Shown here: in pieces, positions 16,883-24,799 of the stretch | Numbering within the stretch: position 1 is the first letter of the stretch | How the letters are laid out: every line of letters starts with the position of its first letter | Assembly: GCF_018332515.1 (NCBI RefSeq) | Contig: NZ_BOQD01000075.1 | Coordinates: 1 to 36,966, forward strand | DNA: 36,966 nt | Source: Bacillus hominis | GTDB taxonomy: Bacteria > Bacillota > Bacilli > Bacillales > Bacillaceae_G | Reading direction: 5' to 3' | Notes under the pieces: model-generated | What the model saw: the letters and a program-made list of their open reading frames with translations, nothing else | Told to the model about the DNA's origin: nothing | Database searches by the model: none | Position numbers and translations under genes: made by a program

Positions 16883-16927
16883 AAAAAAGCCGATAACCTA
16901 CTTATAAAATAGTAAGCTATCGACTTT
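16883..16927 (-). terminator. Intrinsic terminator after the CwlO-like gene
   Basis: Minus strand: AAAGTCGATAGCTTACTA / TAGGTTATCGGCTTT imperfect stem (16911-16927 with 16886-16900) ending in TTTTTTGAG. It lies 29 bp beyond the stop and insulates comFA. Confidence 0.75.
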
Positions 16928-16955
16928 ATACACGTTTTTTATTCAATTATAAATC

Positions 16956-18242
16956 CTAGAATCTACCGTATCCTAAGAAATGTTTTTGGTTGTAGCTACT
17001 GCTTAAGCTAGAGTAAGCAATCCCTTTATCACCAGCATGAATCATTTGGTCGTTACCAACGTAAATACCGATGTGAGATGGACCTGGTTTATAAGTACCT
17101 TGGAAGAATACTAAATCTCCAGGTTGTGGGCTACTTACTTTAGAAACTGAGTTCCAGTAACCTGCAACGTCTTGACGACCTACACCAAATACGTAAGAAA
17201 TGAATCCACTACAGTCAAAACCACCGTTTGATGGAGATGCACTTCCCCAAACATATGGTAAACCTAAGTATTGTTGTGCTTTACCAATTACGCCACCCGC
17301 ATTTGAAGCTGGTGCTGGTGCTGGCGCTGGTGCTGGCTTTTCTTTTTTAGGCTCTTCTTTTTGAGCTTGTCCAGCATTATTTGCCGGAGCAGCTTGCTGT
17401 GCAGGCGCTTGCGCTGGTGCAGCTTGTTGAGCAGCTTGTTGAGCAGCTTGTTCTGCTTGTTTTTGAGCAGCGGCTTCTTGTGCAGCTTTTTCTTGCGCTT
17501 CCTGTTCAGCAATACGTTGTAATTGTAGTGCTTGTTTCTCAAGCTCTTTCAATTGACCTTCCGTACTTGTCATTGTAGTTACAACTGTATCCATTTTACC
17601 GCTTAAATCGTTTACTGCAGTTTCTTTTTTCGCTTTTTCAGCGTCAAGTTCTTTCTTAGCAGTTTCAATTTGAGCTTGTGCTTCTTTTAATTCTTTTTGT
17701 TTTTCTTTTACTGTCTCAACATCTTTTTTCACGTTCGTTTGATCTTCTTGTTGAGTTTTCATAATATCTTCGTCAGACGCAAGAATTTTAGACACAGAAT
17801 TTAAACGATCAACTAAATCTGCAATATTTTTAGAGTTTACAAGCACTTCTGTTACAACGTTCGTGTTCGGTTGTTCTTGTAGTGCAACTAAACGTTTTCT
17901 TAATAACTCTTCACGTTTTGCAATCTTTGTTTGTAGTTCTGCAATATCTTTATTTTTATTTTCGATTAATTGCTCTGTATCAGAAACTTTTTTTGTTGTT
18001 TCATCAAGTTTTGAAGCGTTCTCTTGAACAGACTTATCCAAACCTTGGATTGTTTTGTTTAAGTCATTCATTTGCTTTTGTAATTCATCACGTTCTTGTT
18101 GTTGTTTATGTAAAGTATCATTTTGTGCGTTAATTTGTGATTTCACGTCAGAAATTTTATCTTCTGCAAATACATTTGGTGTTAGTCCTGAAAACATTAA
18201 CCCTGCAACTAGTGCGCAAGATGCCATTTTTAGCTTTTTCAT
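16956..18242 (-). CDS. cwlO: CwlO-like peptidoglycan D,L-endopeptidase
   Basis: A 428-residue secreted hydrolase that cuts D-gamma-Glu-meso-DAP bonds in stem peptides. It has a signal peptide (1-26, cleavage near VFA-ED) and a long coiled coil (about 30-245), the region by which CwlO is controlled by FtsEX. A low-complexity Ala/Gln then Pro/Ala/Lys linker follows (about 246-315), then the NlpC/P60 domain (about 318-428) with catalytic Cys in FDCSGF, His in SHIGIYVG and a third polar residue near MIHAG. The domain order matches B. subtilis CwlO (YvcE). Upstream are a candidate extended -10 and three WalR-type hexamers. B. cereus has several NlpC/P60 paralogues, so strict orthology is likely but not proven. 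The leader is short (about 45 nt). Confidence 0.9.
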   Translation of the reverse strand: MKKLKMASCALVAGLMFSGLTPNVFAEDKISDVKSQINAQNDTLHKQQQERDELQKQMNDLNKTIQGLDKSVQENASKLDETTKKVSDTEQLIENKNKDIAELQTKIAKREELLRKRLVALQEQPNTNVVTEVLVNSKNIADLVDRLNSVSKILASDEDIMKTQQEDQTNVKKDVETVKEKQKELKEAQAQIETAKKELDAEKAKKETAVNDLSGKMDTVVTTMTSTEGQLKELEKQALQLQRIAEQEAQEKAAQEAAAQKQAEQAAQQAAQQAAPAQAPAQQAAPANNAGQAQKEEPKKEKPAPAPAPAPASNAGGVIGKAQQYLGLPYVWGSASPSNGGFDCSGFISYVFGVGRQDVAGYWNSVSKVSSPQPGDLVFFQGTYKPGPSHIGIYVGNDQMIHAGDKGIAYSSLSSSYNQKHFLGYGRF

Positions 18243-18293
18243 TTTATTTTTTACACCGCTTTCCTTTTCTTTTTCCGTATATAACCTATAAAA

Positions 18294-18364
18294 TTTATAC
18301 CATAATTCGGGAGTTTTTTTGCTAATGTTACGGTTTTGTAAAATAAATGTAATATTACATTTAT
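18294..18364 (-). promoter_or_regulatory. cwlO-like promoter region with triple WalR-type repeat and palindrome
   Basis: An extended -10, TGGTATAAA (hexamer 18294-18299 on the minus strand), has no good -35. Upstream, on the plus strand, three TGTWAH hexamers occur in register with exactly 5-bp gaps: TGTTAC (18326-18331), TGTAAA (18337-18342), TGTAAT (18348-18353). Two adjacent pairs therefore fit the WalR consensus TGTWAH-N5-TGTWAH. A perfect 22-bp palindrome (18343-18364, half site ATAAATGTAAT) overlaps the last hexamer. The arrangement suits an activator-dependent promoter; WalR control of B. subtilis cwlO is known, and here it is inferred. Confidence 0.6.
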
Positions 18365-18436
18365 CTCTATAGCAAAGTATATCTAAATTTGTATATATAT
18401 GTAGAATTTCAAGAGCCTTACGCCGTTTTTTATAGA

Positions 18437-18470
18437 ATTGAAAAAAACGTAAGGGAATCCCTTACGTTTT
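18437..18470 (-). terminator. Terminator after the HxlR-type regulator
   Basis: Perfect 12-bp stem AAAACGTAAGGG (18444-18455) / CCCTTACGTTTT (18459-18470), 3-nt loop, T7 on the minus strand. A second CCTTACG segment at 18417-18423 could pair with the same AACGTAAGG arm, allowing an alternative fold. Confidence 0.8.
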
Positions 18471-18502
18471 GAAAATACTCCAATATGAATGAGATAGAAA
18501 CG

Positions 18503-18817
18503 TTACTTCATCCATTTTTCAGCCCAATTTTGGACCTCATCCATAACACTTTCCAACGCTTTCCCTTTATCAGTTACACCGTACTCGATTCTAACTGGTA
18601 CTTCTGGATAAACATTACGAACTACAATACCTTCACCTTCTAATTCCTTTAAACGTTCTGACAACATACGATCGCTCATATTCGGTATAATATCTGCGAT
18701 TTCTCTGAAACGTTTCGGCTCTTCAAGCAAAGATTTAATAATTAAGCCAGTCCATTTCTTACTAAGCATTGTAAAAGCTGACTCAAACTTTGGACATAAA
18801 CAAGAATTATGCTCCAT
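18503..18817 (-). CDS. HxlR/DUF24-family MarR-type regulator
   Basis: A 104-residue dimeric winged-helix regulator, HxlR/DUF24 type: CPKFESAFTMLSKKWTGLIIKSLLEEPKRFREIADIIPNMSDRMLSERLKELEGEGIV is the family core. The N-terminus has two cysteines (Cys6 and Cys8); a conserved Cys at this position is the redox sensor in B. subtilis YodB and CatR, so an electrophile- or oxidant-responsive switch is plausible. The ATG at 18817 has GAGAGGTG 7 nt upstream. The longer frame to 18883 runs through the promoter and operator region. A CTATT-N4-AATAG dyad overlapping a TATAAT lies 17 bp upstream of the start, suggesting autoregulation. No obvious target gene is adjacent. Confidence 0.87.
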   Translation of the reverse strand: MEHNSCLCPKFESAFTMLSKKWTGLIIKSLLEEPKRFREIADIIPNMSDRMLSERLKELEGEGIVVRNVYPEVPVRIEYGVTDKGKALESVMDEVQNWAEKWMK

Positions 18818-18833
18818 ATGTTTCACCTCTCTT

Positions 18834-18847
18834 CTATTATAAAATAG
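18834..18847 (-). promoter_or_regulatory. -10 element and HxlR-type operator dyad
   Basis: CTATT (18834-18838) and AATAG (18843-18847) form a 5-4-5 dyad that contains a consensus TATAAT on the minus strand. The arms resemble the TACTATT-type operators I remember for YodB/CatR. The dyad would place a bound repressor over the -10 of its own gene. Confidence 0.4.
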
Positions 18848-18950
18848 TTTCTTGTAAAAAGTAAGTAATAAAACTTTCCTCATTATTTAATTTTACGTAC
18901 ATTTTACCATTTCCAAATATTAACTTGTCAAATTTTCGTAAAACATCCGT

Positions 18951-18976
18951 AAAAAAACCCTCTTCAAGTAAGAGAG
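18951..18976 (-). terminator. Intrinsic terminator after degV
   Basis: Minus strand CTCTCTT / AAGAGGG stem (one G-U pair), 5-nt loop, followed by TTTTTTT. It begins 15 bp after the degV stop. Confidence 0.8.
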
Positions 18977-18990
18977 CTTTTATATCTTTA

Positions 18991-19833
18991 TCACTTCGTA
19001 TACCAGCCTAAACCAAGCGCACCTTCACCTAAATGCGTCCCAATTACAGCTCCGAAATAACTCGTGCGAATTGTAACATGAGGGTATATCTCTTCTAATT
19101 CTTGTTTCCATTCATTAGCTTCTTCTTCACGATTCGCATGAATAATAACAGCTTCCATAGGCACACCTTTATTTGCCTGCTCATCAAAGATTTCAACGAT
19201 ACGCTTTAACGCTTTTTTACGCGTACGAATTTTTTCGAATGGAATAATTACTTTATCTCTAAAGTATAATACTGGTTTTACTTGTAACAAGCTACCGATG
19301 AAAGCTTGCGCGCTATTTAATCTTCCACCACGTTGTAAATGATGTAAGTCATCCACTACAAAATAAGCATCCATCGTTTGCTTCATTTCATCAAAGCGAG
19401 CGATAATCTCTTCTGGTGCCTTCCCTTCACTTGCTAATTTCGCACCTTCACGTACGAAAAACCCTTGTACTTCACAACTGATTTCAGAGTCATACGTATA
19501 TACATCAATACCATCTACCATCTGGCCAGCTGTCGTTGCTGTTTGATATGTACCACTAATTCCACTTGAAAGATGAATACTAATAACTGCATCATATTCT
19601 TTAGATAATTCCTCATATAACTCTAAAAACTTTCCAATCGCCGGCTGCGAAGTTTTCGGAAGTTCTTCCTGTTCACGTACTTTTACATAAAAATCATTTG
19701 CTGAAATTTCAGCTTCTTCTTGATAAGATTCCGTTCCAAACACAACGTTTAATGAAATCATATATATATTCAGTTCGTCACGAATATGCTTCGGTATATA
19801 TGCTGTACTATCAGTAACAATAGCTGTTTTCAT
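18991..19833 (-). CDS. degV: DegV-family fatty-acid-binding protein
   Basis: A 280-residue DegV protein (FakB-type fold). DegV proteins bind a fatty acid in a deep pocket, and FakB members present it to the FakA kinase for phosphorylation. The N-terminal segment KTAIVTDSTAYIP has the conserved DS(T/S), the middle has HLSSGISGTYQTA (about 92-104), and the C-terminal segment has DLHHLQRGGRLNSAQAFIGSLLQVKPVL (about 161-188). The length is normal. B. subtilis degV (yviA) also lies between comFA and yvyE, so the symbol follows synteny. It is divergent from yvyE with a 238-bp gap, and no FakA gene is in the window. Confidence 0.9.
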   Translation of the reverse strand: MKTAIVTDSTAYIPKHIRDELNIYMISLNVVFGTESYQEEAEISANDFYVKVREQEELPKTSQPAIGKFLELYEELSKEYDAVISIHLSSGISGTYQTATTAGQMVDGIDVYTYDSEISCEVQGFFVREGAKLASEGKAPEEIIARFDEMKQTMDAYFVVDDLHHLQRGGRLNSAQAFIGSLLQVKPVLYFRDKVIIPFEKIRTRKKALKRIVEIFDEQANKGVPMEAVIIHANREEEANEWKQELEEIYPHVTIRTSYFGAVIGTHLGEGALGLGWYTK

Positions 19834-20002
19834 TTTCGTACCTGCCTTATAAAAAATTTTTATCCCCTAATTTTACACGAAAACTAGAAAAGGTGCATCC
19901 ATACATAAAAATGCCGATTAGAAACTGCAATCACCCGCTCGACAAATTACAACAAAAAGATAAAATACTCATCAAAAATTTCAACATATTTATAAAAAAT
20001 GT

Positions 20003-20031
20003 TTGAATATAAAAACGACCGCTTTTAAAAT
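20003..20031 (+). promoter_or_regulatory. Candidate sigmaA promoter for yvyE
   Basis: TTGAAT (20003-20008), 17-bp spacer, TAAAAT (20026-20031), about 40 bp before the TTG start of yvyE. A near-palindrome TTCAACAT ... ATGTTTGAA overlaps its left side (19980-20007) in the divergent degV-yvyE gap. Confidence 0.5.
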
Positions 20032-20071
20032 GTAAAGTACTAGTCATTTTGAAAGATAGGGGCGTATATCA

Positions 20072-20707
20072 TTGTTATTACAATATTTAACAATTAAAGG
20101 CTACGGCGAGCACGAAATTGTCATTCAAAAATCAAGATTCATTTGCTATGTGAGTCGCGCCACAACTGAAGAGGAAGCTCAAGCATTTATACAAAAAATA
20201 AAAAAACAGCATTGGAATGCAACACATAATTGTTCCGCATATTTAATCGGTGAACAAGATCAAATTCAAAAGGCAAACGATGACGGTGAACCAAGCGGCA
20301 CAGCTGGTGTACCTATGTTAGAGGTATTAAAAAAACGAGGTCTAAAAGATACTGTCGTTGTCGCTACGCGCTATTTTGGCGGCATTAAACTTGGTGCTGG
20401 CGGATTAATTCGTGCATATGGAAAATGCACAAGTGAAGGTCTTAACCATGTAGGCGTTGTCCAGCGAAAACTAATGCGCGTTATGCAAACAGAAATTGAT
20501 TACACTTTACTTGGCAAGATAGAAAATGAATTACGCAATTCAGAATATGCCATTAAAGATATACATTATCTAGAAAATGTCACATTTGATACATATGTAG
20601 AAGAGGACAAAAAACAACCATTCACAAATTGGATGATTGAACTAACAAACGGGAAATGTACAATTAAAGAAGAAGATATGTTGTACTTAGAACAAGATGT
20701 TAACTAA
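20072..20707 (+). CDS. yvyE: YvyE/YigZ-family (IMPACT domain) protein
   Basis: A 211-residue protein of the YigZ/IMPACT family. The N-terminal UPF0029 domain has KSRFICYVSRATTEEEA, HNCSAYLIG, ANDDGEPSGTAGVPMLEVL and VVVATRYFGGIKLGAGGLIRAYG; a C-terminal DUF1949 ferredoxin-like domain covers about 140-205. The eukaryotic relatives regulate translation, and the bacterial function is not settled. The start is a TTG at 20072, 9 nt after AGGGG; no ATG lies in frame until well inside the conserved domain. The LCP gene follows after 74 bp, as yvyE and yvhJ are neighbours in B. subtilis. Confidence 0.9.
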   Translation: MLLQYLTIKGYGEHEIVIQKSRFICYVSRATTEEEAQAFIQKIKKQHWNATHNCSAYLIGEQDQIQKANDDGEPSGTAGVPMLEVLKKRGLKDTVVVATRYFGGIKLGAGGLIRAYGKCTSEGLNHVGVVQRKLMRVMQTEIDYTLLGKIENELRNSEYAIKDIHYLENVTFDTYVEEDKKQPFTNWMIELTNGKCTIKEEDMLYLEQDVN

Positions 20708-20781
20708 GAATAGCTAACGTATCGTCTTTAAAGATTAATGTAGTGAATTAATTCCCTACAAATGAACTAAGGAGATTATAT

Positions 20782-21909
20782 ATGGAAGAACGTTATTATC
20801 ATCTCCAAAATAGCAGAATAAAAAAGAAACGTAGAAGAAAATTTTTCTTCCTTCTTATTTTCGCATTTTTATTTGGTAGCGTAGGACTTTATATGTTAAA
20901 TTCCTACTCTTCTCTCATGGGGATGTACAGTGGATTTAACCGTGAAAAATCTGATTTAAGAACCGAAGATGTAGAAATTACAAAAGAACCTTTTACAATC
21001 CTCATTATGGGTATAGAGGATTATGCAACAGACGGTCAAAATGGTCGTACAGACTCATTAATGTTTGCGACAGTCAATCCGAAAACTCAAAAGGTTTCGC
21101 TTATGAGTATTCCTCGTGATAGTCGCGTTCCAATTGTTGGCAAAAATAAAGAAGATAAAATCAACGCTGCACATGCTTATGGCGGAGAGAAAATGGCAAT
21201 CAAAACAGTCGAAGGGTTTCTAAAAGTTCCAGTCGATCACTATATTAAAATTGATTTCCAAGGCTTTAAAGGTATCGTTGATGCTGTTGGCGGTGTTACA
21301 GTCGATGTTCCCTTCGATTTTTGGGAACGTTCTGACGTGGATTACTACAAAAAAATTCAATTTAAGCAGGGGCAGCAAAACTTAAACGGTGAAGAAGCAC
21401 TCGCTTACGTCCGTATGCGAAAGCAAGATCCAAATGGCGATTATGGTCGAGCAGCTAGACAAAGACAATTACTAGCCGCTGTTGCTCAAAAGCTAAATTC
21501 GGCCTCTACTGTATTTAAAATTAAAGATTTAACGACGGTCGTTGGAAAATATATAAAAACCGACATTCCTATTTCAGACGGACTTGCTCTTTACAATAAA
21601 CTCTCTGGATTTGATCCTTCTACAATACAAACGTTAAAGATTGAAGGAGAAGACAAAAAAATAGGTGGTATTTATTACTTCCTTCCGGATCCAATTAGTG
21701 TAGAAACGGTACGTAAGGAAATTGAAAAAGAACTAGGGGAAAAAGAAAAAGCCCCAACAGAGACTACGAAAAATGAGAATACAAATTCCGATTCAAATTC
21801 TAACTCCAGCGCAAAGCCAAAGAAGGAACCGAGCGAGAACAAAACACCACCACCTCCTCCCCCTTCTACAAATGCTCATGCAGAGTGGATTATGAGGAAT
21901 CATGAATAA
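20782..21909 (+). CDS. LytR-CpsA-Psr (LCP) family cell-wall polymer transferase
   Basis: A membrane-anchored transferase that moves undecaprenyl-linked wall polysaccharide or teichoic acid onto peptidoglycan. It has 375 residues: a basic N-terminus (13-20, KKKRRRK), one membrane helix (21-40) and an extracellular LCP domain (about 70-230). Conserved elements are TILIMGIEDY, RTDSLMFATVNP, SIPRDSRV, KINAAHAYGG, DFQGFKGIVDAVGGV and YVRMRKQDPNGDYGRAARQRQ, whose Arg/Asp residues bind the pyrophosphate. The C-terminal tail (about 310-375) is low-complexity, with Asn/Ser and six consecutive prolines. The position beside yvyE points to the TagV (YvhJ) subgroup. The ATG has AAGGAG 8 nt upstream. Confidence 0.92.
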   Translation: MEERYYHLQNSRIKKKRRRKFFFLLIFAFLFGSVGLYMLNSYSSLMGMYSGFNREKSDLRTEDVEITKEPFTILIMGIEDYATDGQNGRTDSLMFATVNPKTQKVSLMSIPRDSRVPIVGKNKEDKINAAHAYGGEKMAIKTVEGFLKVPVDHYIKIDFQGFKGIVDAVGGVTVDVPFDFWERSDVDYYKKIQFKQGQQNLNGEEALAYVRMRKQDPNGDYGRAARQRQLLAAVAQKLNSASTVFKIKDLTTVVGKYIKTDIPISDGLALYNKLSGFDPSTIQTLKIEGEDKKIGGIYYFLPDPISVETVRKEIEKELGEKEKAPTETTKNENTNSDSNSNSSAKPKKEPSENKTPPPPPPSTNAHAEWIMRNHE

Positions 21910-21948
21910 AAAAAGAGCCAAATCGCATACGATTTGGCTCTTTTTATT
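21908..21948. terminator. Bidirectional terminator between the LCP gene and mnaA
   Basis: Perfect 15-bp stem AAAAGAGCCAAATCG (21911-21925) / CGATTTGGCTCTTTT (21930-21944), 4-nt loop, A7 to the left and TTTTTAT to the right. It begins at the LCP stop codon. Confidence 0.9.
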
Positions 21949-22015
21949 TCACCCAATTGTTGTGGGCCAATAATAAACAGAAGATGAAAACCATATTTAT
22001 TAAAGTTTCACTCTA
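21944..22015. repeat. Degenerate bcr1 remnant (3' half)
   Basis: CCCAATTGTTGTGGGCCAATAATAAAC and TTATTAAAGTTTCAC (ending 22010) align, with many substitutions, to the 3' half of the bcr1 copies (GCCCGATTGGTGAGGGCTAATAATCA ... TTAAAGTTTCAC). A TTTAT remains on the left (21944-21948). The right flank CTCTA overlaps the mnaA stop codon (22013-22015). The 5' half with the main stem is missing. Confidence 0.6.
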
Positions 22016-23128
22016 CTTGTTGAAATGTTGTAAAATCGCTTCTACAATACGTTCTGATGCACGGCCATCGCCGTAAGGGTTAGATGCTTTTGTCATCTTA
22101 TCATGAGCTTCTTTATCAGATAACAACTCATCAGCAAGACCAAAGATTGTCTCTTCATCTGTTCCTGCTAATTTCAGCGTACCTGCTTCGATACCTTCTG
22201 GGCGTTCCGTCGTATCACGAAGGACAAGAACTGGTACACCTAGTGATGGTGCTTCCTCTTGTACACCACCAGAATCAGTTAGCATTAAGTATGAACGAGC
22301 TGCAACGTTATGGAAATCAATTACATCTAACGGTTCAATTAAATGAATGCGGCTATGCTCGCCTAAAATATCATTCGCTATTTCGCGAACAACAGGATTC
22401 ATATGAACAGGATACACAACTTGTATATCTTCGTGCTTATCAACAAGACGCTTAATTGCACGGAACATATTACGCATTGGCTCCCCTAAGTTTTCACGAC
22501 GATGTGCTGTCATAAGTACAAGACGATCATTTCCAAGTTTCTCTAACACCGAATGACTATAAGTTTCTTTTACAGTTGTCTTCAGTGCATCGATTGCTGT
22601 ATTTCCTGTTACGAAAATACGTGACCCATCTTTATTTTCTTTTTGTAAGTTCGTTGCTGATTTTGTTGTAGGTGAGAAATGAAGATCCGCCATTACACCT
22701 GTTAGTTGGCGATTCATCTCTTCTGGATATGGAGAATACTTATCCCATGTACGAAGTCCTGCTTCAACATGTCCTACTGGAATTTGATTATAGAAAGCAG
22801 CTAAGCTTGCAATAAATGTCGTTGTTGTATCGCCGTGCACAAGTACGATATCAGGCTTCGCTTCTTTCATTACTTTATCTAAACCTTCTAAACCACGTGT
22901 TGTAATATCAATTAACGTTTGACGATCTTTCATGATATTCAAATCGAAATCTGGCGTAATTCCAAAGATATTTAATACTTGATCTAACATTTGACGGTGT
23001 TGTGCTGTTACAGTCACAATCGATTCGATTTTTTCTGGGTGCTTTTGCAACTCTAATACAAGAGGTGCCATTTTAATTGCTTCTGGTCGTGTCCCGAAAA
23101 TTGTCATTACTTTTAAACGTTCAGTCAT
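22013..23128 (-). CDS. mnaA: UDP-N-acetylglucosamine 2-epimerase (non-hydrolysing)
   Basis: Interconverts UDP-GlcNAc and UDP-ManNAc, supplying ManNAc for teichoic-acid linkage units and, in the B. cereus group, the secondary cell wall polysaccharide. The protein has 371 residues with the WecB/MnaA signature motifs: GTRPEAIKMAPL (about 12-23), VHGDTTTTF, GHVEAGLRT (Glu needed for catalysis), TAHRRENLGEP, and LTDSGGVQEEAPSLGVPVLVLRDTTERPEG (about 282-311). The length is normal. It lies 75 bp downstream of the UDP-glucose dehydrogenase gene on the same strand and near tagO, consistent with wall polysaccharide synthesis. Its TAG overlaps the end of a bcr1 remnant. Confidence 0.95.
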   Translation of the reverse strand: MTERLKVMTIFGTRPEAIKMAPLVLELQKHPEKIESIVTVTAQHRQMLDQVLNIFGITPDFDLNIMKDRQTLIDITTRGLEGLDKVMKEAKPDIVLVHGDTTTTFIASLAAFYNQIPVGHVEAGLRTWDKYSPYPEEMNRQLTGVMADLHFSPTTKSATNLQKENKDGSRIFVTGNTAIDALKTTVKETYSHSVLEKLGNDRLVLMTAHRRENLGEPMRNMFRAIKRLVDKHEDIQVVYPVHMNPVVREIANDILGEHSRIHLIEPLDVIDFHNVAARSYLMLTDSGGVQEEAPSLGVPVLVLRDTTERPEGIEAGTLKLAGTDEETIFGLADELLSDKEAHDKMTKASNPYGDGRASERIVEAILQHFNK

Positions 23129-23203
23129 TTCATTGCCTCTTTTCTTTCACTAGTTACAACTTCTATTATTACATATAAAAATATGCATGTGAAAATACAC
23201 TTT

Positions 23204-24529
23204 TTAACGCACCTGAGAAACATTACTATTACAGACGCCTTTTCGCCCAACTGAGTAATAATCTAATCCATGCTTCTCGGCATCCTCATTAGTATAACAA
23301 TTTCTCCCATCAAATAGAATAGGTTCCCTCATAAGCTGTGCATACTTTTCTAGCGGATAATTTCGAATTGATTCCCATTCTGTTACGATAAAAACTACAT
23401 GCGCCTCTCTAATCGATTCATCTATACACTCAGCGTATCGTATCGTATTTCCAAATAAACCTCTTACATTTTGAATAGCTTGCGGGTCATATACAACCAC
23501 ATCCGCACCTATATTGATTAATTCTTCTATTATAATAATTGATGGCGCTTCCCTAATATCGTCAGTATTCGGTTTGAATGCTGCACCAAGAACCGCGATT
23601 CGCTTCTTCTTCATATCTATAATTTTCTTCGCTTTTTCAACTAACAACAACTGTTGTTTATTATTCACTTCAATGACTGCTTTCAACAAGCGAAAATCAT
23701 GAGAAACATTCCCTGCAATTTGCACAAGTGCTTTCGTATCTTTTGGAAAACAAGATCCTCCATATCCGATGCCGGCATTTAAAAAAGATGCACCAATTCT
23801 CTTATCCATCCCCATCCCTGTAGCTACATCTAATATATCTGCACCCACTTGCTCACATATATTAGAAATTTCATTAATAAAACTAATCTTCGTAGCTAAA
23901 AAAGCATTAGATGCATATTTAATCATCTCAGCACTTCGAATATCTGTAATATACGTTTTTAAGCTTAATTTGCTGTACAAATTCTCTACTTTCCTTGCCG
24001 CTTCTTCACTACATGCTCCAATTACAATACGATCACCCTGAAAAAAATCATAAATACCAGAACCTTCCCTTAAAAATTCTGGATTCGATACAATATATAA
24101 TTCATGTCTACCTTGTAGTTTCTCCTCAATCCATTTTCTCATTACATCATTTGTCCCTACAGGAACCGTACTTTTCGTAACAACAATAATATCATTATTC
24201 ACATATGTTCCAATATCCTCACAAGCACTACGAATATACGTTAAATCTGCTGTTCCATCTAATGAAGACGGCGTTCCAACTGCAATAAATATAAACTCTA
24301 CATCATTAAATGCCGTTGATTTACTTGCTGTAAACGTTAAATGATTATTCTCGTATGCTTCATTTATTAATTCATTTAATCCATATTCATAAATAGGTAA
24401 CTTGCCTTGTTTAATCCGTTCAATTTTTTCACTATTTATATCGAAACACGTGACCGAGTGTCCTAATCTCGCCAATCCTACTCCTGTAATCAATCCAACA
24501 TATCCGGTACCTATTATCGTAATTTTCAT
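23204..24529 (-). CDS. UDP-glucose/UDP-ManNAc-type 6-dehydrogenase
   Basis: An NAD-dependent four-electron oxidation of a UDP-sugar to the uronic acid, most likely UDP-glucose to UDP-glucuronate for a surface polysaccharide. It has 441 residues: Rossmann motif GTGYVGLITG (7-16), AVGTPSSLDGTADL (about 83-96), EFLREGSG (about 151-158), catalytic Cys260 in GYGGSCFPKDT, and a C-terminal UDP-binding domain (LGAAFKPNTDDIREAPS). The order and motifs fit the Ugd/TuaD branch; UDP-ManNAc dehydrogenase is a less likely alternative. The ATG at 24529 starts directly at the Rossmann fold and has AAAGG upstream; the 15-residue extension to 24574 is unlikely. A GCACAGG/CCTGTGC repeat (24539-24590) brackets the probable leader. 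mnaA follows. Confidence 0.9.
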   Translation of the reverse strand: MKITIIGTGYVGLITGVGLARLGHSVTCFDINSEKIERIKQGKLPIYEYGLNELINEAYENNHLTFTASKSTAFNDVEFIFIAVGTPSSLDGTADLTYIRSACEDIGTYVNNDIIVVTKSTVPVGTNDVMRKWIEEKLQGRHELYIVSNPEFLREGSGIYDFFQGDRIVIGACSEEAARKVENLYSKLSLKTYITDIRSAEMIKYASNAFLATKISFINEISNICEQVGADILDVATGMGMDKRIGASFLNAGIGYGGSCFPKDTKALVQIAGNVSHDFRLLKAVIEVNNKQQLLLVEKAKKIIDMKKKRIAVLGAAFKPNTDDIREAPSIIIIEELINIGADVVVYDPQAIQNVRGLFGNTIRYAECIDESIREAHVVFIVTEWESIRNYPLEKYAQLMREPILFDGRNCYTNEDAEKHGLDYYSVGRKGVCNSNVSQVR

Positions 24530-24799
24530 TTTCCTTTCGCACAGGAATATACATAAGAAAATATACGAATACATAGAATTCTCCCTGTGCTTCCCCCTCT
24601 CACACTAAGAATGAGAAAACTCTTTCACTTCTTTATTATATGAATTGTTTTTTTATTCTTTTTTAAGATTTTGTAAAGTTAAATGATGCAATATATACAA
24701 AATGTAAATTCCCACATTTTAACACGGAACTTACTCATTTTTACGTGCAACACTTATAATACTGAAACAAAAGTCATCGCTATATGAGAGGGAAGTACA

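Noticed and set aside
16835-16955. ComK box upstream of comFA
   Set aside because: No paired AAAA-N5-TTTT motifs in the short upstream region.
18243-18502. c-di-AMP (ydaO-type) or other riboswitch in front of the CwlO-like gene
   Set aside because: The predicted leader is only about 45 nt and no conserved riboswitch core can be seen.
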